Shown piece by piece: positions 21,713 to 27,020 of a stretch of DNA of 27,020 bases. Position 1 is the stretch's first letter, and the number at the start of each line of letters is the position of its first letter. The translations under genes were made by a program, and so were the position numbers. The DNA lies in NCBI GenBank assembly GCA_035644155.1, contig DASQPC010000109.1:1-27020 (forward strand). Reading direction: 5' to 3'. The notes beneath the pieces were generated by a model that was not told the DNA's origin, made no database searches, and saw nothing but the letters and a program-made list of their open reading frames with translations. This DNA is from DATIGJ01 sp035644155 (GTDB lineage: Bacteria > Patescibacteriota > Microgenomatia > Levybacterales > UBA12049).

Positions 21713-22435
21713 ATGATAGAACAAAGAGTCATATCTCAAATACAAGAATTACGTAAGAGAACCTATAACAAGAACGTTGAAGACTATCTTCAGAAGTCAA
21801 AAGGACGAGCACTTCATATAGGAGAATCAGTTCGTATTCCACAAGCATCTTTTAACCCATTGAAAAGAATGGAATATACTATGGGGATACTTGGTTATGG
21901 AGCAGCAAATCGTACAATGCAAGATTATCGAACAATGATTTTTGGGGATCAAAAATATGCTAATCCACCAGTTTGGGATGGCACGCCAACAGTATCACAA
22001 AATACAGAAAGACTTGCTGGAGGAGAAGAAGATGCATTTGCACCTGGGAAAATTGTAGTTGATTTGGGGAGTGGAAGAGCTGTCGCTTTGTTTGAATTTG
22101 CTCGGCTCTATCCGCAAACAACAATTATTGGTATAGATAATTGCTATACAGAATCCAGAAAATTGAATCTGGAAAAACCTGGTCTGCAACTTACAAAAGA
22201 TGATTGGAAAACCTTAGGTTCACTCCCAAATAAAAGTGTTGACACTATCCTCTCTGTTATAGGCGTCATTCCCTATGGAATAGATACAAAACAACCAGAT
22301 TCAGCACAAGTTGTCGATACAATAACTCGTATTGCAAAACCGGGAGGGATATTTCGTTTTACAATCGATACTCATCTCCAAAGAGAAGAGACGCAACAGA
22401 GAGATTTTATTACTGATCTCTTATCTCAAAGATGA
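21713..22435 (+). CDS. Class I SAM-dependent methyltransferase, substrate unknown
   Basis: A 240-aa protein with a Rossmann methyltransferase core in its C-terminal half: motif I VVDLGSGRAVALFEFA 115-130, the acidic residue D142 at the end of strand 2 (TIIGIDN), motif IV-like DTILSVIGVIPYG and motif VI-like RIAKPGGIFRFT. The first 110 residues (helical, with QASFNPLKRMEYTMGILGYG) are not standard and probably set substrate choice. No partner gene is adjacent; it is flanked by two PRPP synthetase genes in the opposite orientation. A perfect TATAAT is 6 nt before the ATG, which starts at a leaderless position. Substrate cannot be assigned. Confidence 0.8.
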   Translation: MIEQRVISQIQELRKRTYNKNVEDYLQKSKGRALHIGESVRIPQASFNPLKRMEYTMGILGYGAANRTMQDYRTMIFGDQKYANPPVWDGTPTVSQNTERLAGGEEDAFAPGKIVVDLGSGRAVALFEFARLYPQTTIIGIDNCYTESRKLNLEKPGLQLTKDDWKTLGSLPNKSVDTILSVIGVIPYGIDTKQPDSAQVVDTITRIAKPGGIFRFTIDTHLQREETQQRDFITDLLSQR

Positions 22436-22516
22436 TGGAAAGTTGACCCGGTCTATGATAACAAAAATAATATAAAACAAACCCTTGTGGCTATAAATCA
22501 ACAATAATCACCTAGC

Positions 22517-23479
22517 TTATAAAATAAGATCCTTACTAATGGACTCTCCGCTTTTGATGCGTTTTATTGCCTCAGCAATCAGTGGCGCGACGGAAACAAT
22601 CGTCATTTTTTTGCTGTTACGTATTTCCGGACGATGGGAAATCGTGTCTGTCGTAATGACCTCAGAAATTGCAGAACTGTTTATCTTTTGAAGTGCGTCT
22701 CCTGAAAAAATGCCATGTGTTGCGACAACTCGTACACTTTTTGCGCCTTTTTTGTGAATATGATTGGCTGCATTGACTATTGTCCCAGCCGTATCAATCA
22801 TGTCATCGACAAGCAAAACGTCTTTATCCTTAACGTTGCCGATCATCGCCAGCGTATTTGAAACATTGTTGAGCATAATATCGCGTTTTTTATAGACCAG
22901 TGCAATTTCATCAACGCCCAAAAGTTTGGCATAACCTGTTGCTTGAAGCATTCCCCCTTTATCAGGTGCCGCGACAACAACATTAGAAAGATTCTTTTTT
23001 TTAATTGCCGGAAGAAGCGAATAACTGCCATAAATATTATCCCAAGGTTTTTTGACAAATCCCTCTTGCTGTTCAGAATGAATATCAATCGTAAAAATAC
23101 GGTCTGCACCGGCATTTGCAATCGATGAAGCAACCACAGAAGAACTGATCGGCACACGTGACATTTCTTTTCTGTCTTGTCTTCCATAACCATAATATGG
23201 CAATATTGCAGTGATTTCTGAGGCGGAAGCTCTTTTGGCAGCATCAATCATAAAGAGAAGCTCCATGATGTGATCATTCACAGGTGTTGCTGTTGGCTGG
23301 ATGATAAATACCATCCGTCTTCTCAAATTTTTGGAGATGCGGACTCTGATCTCACCATCAGAAAAAATACTGATTGGCTCCAAAACTTCAACACCTAAAA
23401 TCTTACCGATTGCATGAGAAAGCTCCGGATTTGCCCGACCGGTCAATAAAATAAAATCATCGTGGTTTTGTCTAGGCAT
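22517..23479 (-). CDS. prs: Ribose-phosphate pyrophosphokinase (PRPP synthetase) 2
   Basis: A 320-aa second PRPP synthetase of near-classical bacterial length. Motifs: FSDGEIRVRI 39-48, PYYGYGRQDRKEMSRVPIS 94-112 (the class I RQDRK...R-P-I pattern), IDIHSEQQEGF 131-141, APDKGG 171-176 (usually SPDxGG) and VDDMIDTAGTI 224-234. The C-terminus ends IKSGESISKDLIL. Its ATG follows the ybaB stop without any gap. It is thus the distal gene of rpsU-ybeY-dnaX-ybaB-prs2. Compared with prs1 it has the allosteric-type flexible loop and a divergent SPD motif, so the two are paralogues rather than a recent duplication. Confidence 0.93.
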   Translation of the reverse strand: MPRQNHDDFILLTGRANPELSHAIGKILGVEVLEPISIFSDGEIRVRISKNLRRRMVFIIQPTATPVNDHIMELLFMIDAAKRASASEITAILPYYGYGRQDRKEMSRVPISSSVVASSIANAGADRIFTIDIHSEQQEGFVKKPWDNIYGSYSLLPAIKKKNLSNVVVAAPDKGGMLQATGYAKLLGVDEIALVYKKRDIMLNNVSNTLAMIGNVKDKDVLLVDDMIDTAGTIVNAANHIHKKGAKSVRVVATHGIFSGDALQKINSSAISEVITTDTISHRPEIRNSKKMTIVSVAPLIAEAIKRIKSGESISKDLIL

Positions 23480-23770
23480 TTATTTCCCTCCCAACATGCC
23501 AGCAAGTCCTCCCAAACCTCCGGTCATTGATTGCAGTTTTTTGGCTGCAACTTCTTGGGATTTTTTGACTGCTTCGTTTACTGCTTCTTTAATATCATTG
23601 TCAGATTTGCCGTTGGATTTTATTTCCCAAATTTTTTGATCAGCACTGATTTTGACGTAAACACCGTGTTTACTGACTTCAACAATTTCTTGTTGGAGTT
23701 GTTTTTGGATCTGCATTGCTTGATCCCGCATTTTTTTAATTTCTCCAAGTTGTGAAAATGGATTATTCAT
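23480..23770 (-). CDS. ybaB: YbaB/EbfC nucleoid-associated protein
   Basis: A 96-aa member of the YbaB/EbfC DNA-binding family, usually encoded next to dnaX and recR in bacteria; here dnaX is upstream. N-terminal helix LGEIKKMRDQAMQIQKQLQQ, central VYVKISADQKIWEIKSNG strands, and C-terminal helices ending in a Gly/Met-rich tail (GGLGGLAGMLGGK). ATG 23770 is chosen over GTG 23779 because a strong Shine-Dalgarno (AGAGGTGA) lies 8 nt before it. A 12-bp hairpin abuts that ribosome site. The stop is fused to the prs2 start (TAA-ATG). Confidence 0.92.
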   Translation of the reverse strand: MNNPFSQLGEIKKMRDQAMQIQKQLQQEIVEVSKHGVYVKISADQKIWEIKSNGKSDNDIKEAVNEAVKKSQEVAAKKLQSMTGGLGGLAGMLGGK

Positions 23771-23780
23771 ATGAATCACC

Positions 23781-23808
23781 TCTTTTCAAATCTCATGATT
23801 TGAAAAGA
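23781..23808 (-). promoter_or_regulatory. 12-bp hairpin abutting the ybaB Shine-Dalgarno
   Basis: On the transcript strand, TCTTTTCAAATC and GATTTGAAAAGA pair perfectly over a 4-nt loop (positions 23808-23781). The 3' arm ends AAAAGA, running directly into GGTGA. No U-run follows, so it is more likely an RNA-stability or translation-control element than a terminator. Confidence 0.5.
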
Positions 23809-23834
23809 TCCTGAACTCCACCGAGCGAAGGACC
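23807..23834. repeat. REP-like element between dnaX and ybaB
   Basis: GATCCT (23807-23812) and AGGACC (23829-23834) form an imperfect stem; ATCCTGAACT (23808-23817) is identical to the core of the element at 3743-3752. Confidence 0.4.
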
Positions 23835-23857
23835 TTTCCTATTAATTTAATCGTAGG

Positions 23858-25357
23858 TTAAGGACTTTTCAATTCTACCTCAATTGCAACTTCATTTCCA
23901 GTCAGCATTTTTGAAACTTTACTTAAAGCTTCACGCGTTTTCATATCGTCAAGTCGTTCTTTATGAAATTTGTAGTTTGTTTGAATAATAAGCCTCTTCT
24001 TGTCATAACTTTTGATAACACATCCGCGCAAAAGTCCAGCAATTGTATGATTATACTGTTTCATTTCAGCAATAATATTCTTCCACAAACTATCGAGCCA
24101 TTCTTTAGTAATTTCATCATTTGGAGAAGCTTTCATCAATTCAACTGAAGTTGTCTCAACTGTTATTTTTTCTTCTTTTGCTGCCTTTGCTTCACCATAA
24201 AGCGCCTCTTTTTTTTTCATCGCTCCAACTTGTTTGCGAAGACTAGAGACAGTAACTCCTTGTTGTGTCATCTCGACCGATCCTGTCTCGACCTTGCTCG
24301 AAATGACATTTTGCGTTGTATATTCAATTATCGCCAACTCTAATGGCAATTGCGGCAAAACAGCATACTTCATATCAACATATGCTTTTGTTAAAAAAGA
24401 AACTATTTCTTTTATTTCTTCTAAAGTAAAGTCTGACGATGCAGGTTGTCCGTTAGCGGTAATGCGAACTAGTAATAAACTATGCAATGCTTCTATGAGT
24501 TGTTGAAGAAAAAATTTCATATCAATTCCTTGCTCTGTCGTTTTTTTGACAATCTCTAAACTCGCAACAACATCTTTTTTATGAAGACTTTTTACTAAAG
24601 CCTCAACCAAATTACTGCTACTTGTTAGCTTATATTTTGTTTCAATCAACTCCTTGGTAATCTTCTTTCCATCTGAAAGAGCTACCAATTCTTCAAGCAG
24701 TTTTGCTGCATCTCGAAATCCTCCATCTGCCATCTTTGCAATTTCTACCAACGCATTATCAGCAATCTCTAATTGCTCACCGGTAGCGACCCGCTTGAGT
24801 GATCTGACGATCTCTTCATCAGTTGCAAGATTAAAATTAATATGGAAACATCGCGACAAAATGGTAGAAGGAATCTTGTGCGGCTCTGTCGTACAGAGGA
24901 TAAACATAGCATGACTTGGCGGTTCTTCAAGTGTCTTTAAAAGTGCATTAAACGCTTCTGTCGTTAACATGTGAACTTCATCAATGATGTACACTTTTTT
25001 CTTTACAGAAAGTGGTGAAAGCCGAATTTTTTCTTTCAACTCACGAATTTCATCAATACCACGATTAGAAGCTGCATCAATTTCCAAAACATCCATATTG
25101 GTGCCATTCGTAATCGAAACACAGTGTTCACAGGTATTACAAGGCTCAAAACCATTTGTACGTTTCTTTTCAGATGTCGTGCAGTTCACAACTTTTGCGA
25201 TAATTCTTGCCGCAGAAGTTTTTCCAAGACCTTTTGGTCCGGTAAAAAGGAACGCATGCGTTGCGTCTTTTTTTAAAACAGCTGAGAGTAACTCCCGAAC
25301 AGCAGCATTATCCAAATCGTCAATTATTTGTGGGCGATACTTGCGGTAATAAACCAT
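23858..25357 (-). CDS. dnaX: DNA polymerase III gamma/tau subunit
   Basis: A 499-aa clamp-loader ATPase. Walker A GPKGLGKTS 40-48, the zinc module with C59 and C73/C76/C79, Walker B IIDEVHML 124-131, the LEEPP segment 143-147 and the arginine finger SRC 168-170 are intact, followed by the lid and domain III. After about residue 347 the protein enters a variable linker. Residues 350-364 (NVISSKVETGSVEMT) are encoded by a palindromic repeat element. A KxE-rich linker follows and then a C-terminal domain (about 410-499) that would bind the polymerase. Length is short for tau but usual for reduced genomes. It starts 5 nt after ybeY. No poly-A slip site that would give a gamma form was noted. Confidence 0.95.
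   Translation of the reverse strand: MVYYRKYRPQIIDDLDNAAVRELLSAVLKKDATHAFLFTGPKGLGKTSAARIIAKVVNCTTSEKKRTNGFEPCNTCEHCVSITNGTNMDVLEIDAASNRGIDEIRELKEKIRLSPLSVKKKVYIIDEVHMLTTEAFNALLKTLEEPPSHAMFILCTTEPHKIPSTILSRCFHINFNLATDEEIVRSLKRVATGEQLEIADNALVEIAKMADGGFRDAAKLLEELVALSDGKKITKELIETKYKLTSSSNLVEALVKSLHKKDVVASLEIVKKTTEQGIDMKFFLQQLIEALHSLLLVRITANGQPASSDFTLEEIKEIVSFLTKAYVDMKYAVLPQLPLELAIIEYTTQNVISSKVETGSVEMTQQGVTVSSLRKQVGAMKKKEALYGEAKAAKEEKITVETTSVELMKASPNDEITKEWLDSLWKNIIAEMKQYNHTIAGLLRGCVIKSYDKKRLIIQTNYKFHKERLDDMKTREALSKVSKMLTGNEVAIEVELKSP
24266..24308. repeat. Palindromic repeat inserted in the dnaX reading frame
   Basis: Left arm TGTCATCTCGA (24266-24276) and right arm TCGAAATGACA (24298-24308) are inverted repeats matching at 10 of 11 positions. 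The 21-nt centre contains GATCCTG, and TCTCGACC is directly repeated (24271-24278 and 24286-24293). The 43-bp element lies in the DnaX linker and keeps the frame open. TGTCATC is shared with the intergenic element at 3739. Confidence 0.65.
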
Positions 25358-25362
25358 AACAA

Positions 25363-25749
25363 TTACTCATGATGTAACCCAAGGAGATGGAGCATCCCAT
25401 GTTGCACCAGCTCATCAACTCTGTCATCAACCAACATATCTTGCTCTGCTGATTCTTTAATAACCATTGGATAGGAAATGACAATATCACCAAGCCTCGT
25501 GACATCTTGTGGAAGAGGTGACTGCTTTCCTTCACTCAGTGGAAACGACAAAATATTGGTTGTTCCCTCTTTGTCGCGATATTGTTTGTTAAGCTTGGTC
25601 ATTTTCCGATCACCAACAATCGCAATTGAAACTTCGATTGGACTTTGGACCTTATTTTCTTCCAACACAGAAGTAATAGCAGATTTTATCTTCTTGCGGT
25701 TGATTTTATATCTGCTCTCAACATATATAAGGACTCGTGGGTTTTGCAT
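25363..25749 (-). CDS. ybeY: Endoribonuclease YbeY
   Basis: A 128-aa zinc metallo-RNase involved in 16S rRNA 3' maturation and ribosome quality control. Diagnostic: the strand motif TNILSFP 64-70, LGDIVIS 86-92 and the zinc site HGMLHLLGLHH with H117, H121 and H127 (H-x3-H-x5-H). The protein ends one residue after the last ligand, so the C-terminal helix found in most YbeY (about 150 aa) is missing. Its ATG overlaps the rpsU stop by one base (TAATG), and dnaX follows after 5 nt. Linkage to rpsU fits a ribosome role. Confidence 0.93.
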   Translation of the reverse strand: MQNPRVLIYVESRYKINRKKIKSAITSVLEENKVQSPIEVSIAIVGDRKMTKLNKQYRDKEGTTNILSFPLSEGKQSPLPQDVTRLGDIVISYPMVIKESAEQDMLVDDRVDELVQHGMLHLLGLHHE

Positions 25750-25937
25750 TAGAATAGTTTAATCCTTGCTGCTTCTTCTTGTTTGAGCTTTTTGCGAAGC
25801 TTTTTCGCAAGAGAAGGTTTGAGGTAAAATTTACGACGTTTTGCCTCTTGCACGATACCAGCATCCATCACCTTCTTTGAGAAGTTACGGATGAGCTGGT
25901 CGTCTGATTGTCCTGGTAATTTTTTAACACGTACCAT
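25749..25937 (-). CDS. rpsU: Small ribosomal subunit protein bS21
   Basis: A 62-aa basic protein with the bS21 pattern: MVRVKKLPGQSDDQLIRNFS, then KRRKFYLKPSLAKKLRKK. bS21 sits near the 16S 3' end and assists mRNA selection. A long G-rich Shine-Dalgarno (GGGGGTG) precedes ATG 25937 by about 8 nt, and a promoter lies about 30 nt upstream, so this gene has a real leader unlike many others here. It heads rpsU-ybeY-dnaX-ybaB-prs2. Confidence 0.94.
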   Translation of the reverse strand: MVRVKKLPGQSDDQLIRNFSKKVMDAGIVQEAKRRKFYLKPSLAKKLRKKLKQEEAARIKLF

Positions 25938-25969
25938 AAAAAAACACCCCCTTTAAAAAGTAGTACCTC

Positions 25970-25998
25970 ATTTTACTCTAAAAGGAGCTTCGTGTAAA
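25970..25998 (-). promoter_or_regulatory. Promoter of the rpsU operon
   Basis: Minus strand TTTACA (25998-25993), 17-bp spacer, TAAAAT (25975-25970). Expected start about 25963, giving a leader of roughly 25 nt that contains the GGGGGTG ribosome site. Confidence 0.6.
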
Positions 25999-26023
25999 CA
26001 CCTAAGGCTATTTGTGGTAAAAT
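25995..26023 (+). promoter_or_regulatory. Candidate promoter of the yvcK gene
   Basis: TAAACA (25995-26000), 17-bp spacer, TGG-TAAAAT (26018-26023), ending 12 nt before ATG 26036. Its -35 overlaps the -35 of the divergent rpsU promoter, so the two may compete. Confidence 0.45.
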
Positions 26024-26035
26024 ACAGGCAGCATT

Positions 26036-27007
26036 ATGAATAAAAATCAGGAACAAATCAAAATTGTTTGCCTTGGTGGAGGTATCGGCACGAGTACTTT
26101 ATTAAAAGGACTAAAACTCTACAATCCAAAACTTACGGTTGTAACGTCTATGGTCGATGATGGCGGCTCATCCGGAAGAATCCGCAAAGGGTACAATATG
26201 ATGCCGCCGGGTGATATTATTTCCTGCATTGCAGCACTTATTCCTGATGAACAAAAAGAACTTGCAGAGCTTCTTACCTACCGATTTCCAGGATTTGATA
26301 AAACGAACAAAACACTTGGTGGACATAAATTGGGAAATTTAATTATGCTTGCTGAATTTCTCCGCACGGGAGATTTCTATAAAGCACTTGCGAAAACAAA
26401 AGAAATTTTTGGCATTACAGCAGAGCTTTTCCCCGCAACAGATATCAGGACACATTTGTCTGCAACAACCAAAGATGGCAGACGGATTCATACCGAAGAG
26501 ACTCTCGATCTAGCACTTTATAGTGAACCGTATGGTTTGAAAAAAATCTATGTCTCTCCCAAAAATGCTCCAGTCAATGAAAAAATAATAACCAATATTA
26601 TGCAAGCAGATATCATTATCAGTGGCCCGGGCGATTTGTATACCAACCAACTACCCGTTTTGGTTGTCCCGAAAATTAAAGAGGCATTTCTCAAAAGTCC
26701 AGCTAAAAAAATCTTTGTTTTAAATATTGCAAACAAACCTTTTGAAACGAAAAATTTTACATTGAAAAATTTTCTTGTCGCAATTACAGACCATCTTGGG
26801 ACTTTTCCTTTTGATACAATTATTGCGAATAATAATCATACCCTTAAGATTCCAAAAAAATATCGTTACAAATATATTAAGATTGATAAGGAATTTACAG
26901 AACACAAACAGCCGTTTACGTTAATCCAGAAAGATTTAGTAAATGAAGATTTTCCTCTTTATCACAATGCAAAAAAACTTGCTGAAGTGGTAATCAAAAA
27001 CATATAA
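26036..27007 (+). CDS. yvcK: YvcK/CofD-like protein (gluconeogenesis factor family)
   Basis: A 323-aa complete protein of the YvcK/CofD-like family. In other bacteria YvcK binds UDP-sugars and is needed for growth on gluconeogenic carbon and for proper cell-wall and PBP localisation. Visible: the phosphate loop LGGGIGTSTLLKGL 13-26, MVDDGGSSGRIR 39-50, the PPGD 57-60 and GGHKLGN 95-101 motifs, and ISGPGDLYTN 195-204. CofD proper (2-phospholactate transferase of F420 synthesis) shares the fold, but the DDGGSSGR...PPGD pattern and absence of F420 genes favour YvcK. Alone on the plus strand, divergent from rpsU. Its usual neighbours RapZ and WhiA are not in the window; they could lie just beyond the right edge. 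Confidence 0.9.
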   Translation: MNKNQEQIKIVCLGGGIGTSTLLKGLKLYNPKLTVVTSMVDDGGSSGRIRKGYNMMPPGDIISCIAALIPDEQKELAELLTYRFPGFDKTNKTLGGHKLGNLIMLAEFLRTGDFYKALAKTKEIFGITAELFPATDIRTHLSATTKDGRRIHTEETLDLALYSEPYGLKKIYVSPKNAPVNEKIITNIMQADIIISGPGDLYTNQLPVLVVPKIKEAFLKSPAKKIFVLNIANKPFETKNFTLKNFLVAITDHLGTFPFDTIIANNNHTLKIPKKYRYKYIKIDKEFTEHKQPFTLIQKDLVNEDFPLYHNAKKLAEVVIKNI

Positions 27008-27020
27008 AACCTTAAATCTT

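Noticed and set aside
26036..27007. CofD, 2-phospho-L-lactate transferase
   Set aside because: Motifs DDGGSSGR and PPGD and lack of other F420 genes fit YvcK better.
1..27020. tRNA, rRNA or CRISPR array
   Set aside because: Reading both strands I saw no T-loop/anticodon arrangement, rRNA words or regularly spaced direct repeats.

Overview
The window reads as a compact, AT-rich bacterial chromosome segment. It most likely comes from the Patescibacteria/Candidate Phyla Radiation, Microgenomates-like lineage; this is inferred from gene content, not from a marker tree. The pointers are a split two-subunit transketolase, an isopentenyl phosphate kinase with type I IPP isomerase, many short lineage-restricted proteins, extreme packing (repeated ATGA start/stop overlaps) and single-copy informational genes of bacterial type. 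TGA is used as a normal stop, which argues against the code-25 Gracilibacteria/Absconditabacteria.

Layout. (1) 1-551: the 5' end of an IS30-family transposase runs off the left edge, followed by a protein remnant probably truncated by the element. (2) 603-7468, plus strand: a central-carbon block with glycerate 2-kinase, transketolase N and C subunits, a GlcD-like FAD oxidase, class II fructose-bisphosphate aldolase and an unknown 309-aa protein. A PfkB sugar kinase converges on it. (3) 8487-10481: a 45-aa membrane microprotein, an HD phosphohydrolase, UppP and a zinc-ribbon membrane protein. (4) 10552-13929: a bifunctional class A PBP, an unknown protein and a free-standing protein resembling the N domain of cyanophycin synthetase with an HxxEH motif. 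(5) 14099-16721, minus strand: the isoprenoid operon IPK, a Nudix-like protein with a degraded catalytic box, IDI and UppS. (6) 16786-17856: an ECF-type sigma factor translationally overlapped with two small membrane proteins. (7) 17882-21467, minus strand: CysS, a Q/K/E-rich unknown, RecR and PRPP synthetase 1. (8) 21713-22435: a SAM methyltransferase. (9) 22517-25937, minus strand: rpsU-ybeY-dnaX-ybaB-prs2. (10) 26036-27007: YvcK/CofD-like protein.

How it fits together. IPK, IDI, UppS and UppP make and recycle the C55 lipid carrier used by the PBP, so regions 3-5 form a cell-wall lipid-carrier neighbourhood. Region 2 joins glycerate, pentose-phosphate and triose metabolism; the two PRPP synthetases draw on the resulting ribose 5-phosphate.

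A genome-style signal is visible: many genes have a sigma-70-like promoter whose -10 box ends 6-12 nt before the start codon. This implies leaderless or nearly leaderless mRNAs, while a few genes (IS30, ipk, ybaB, rpsU) keep strong Shine-Dalgarno sites. Dispersed palindromic REP-like elements occur in two intergenic gaps, and one lies in frame inside dnaX. No tRNA, rRNA or CRISPR array was seen, and no gene-free stretch exceeds about 250 bases.
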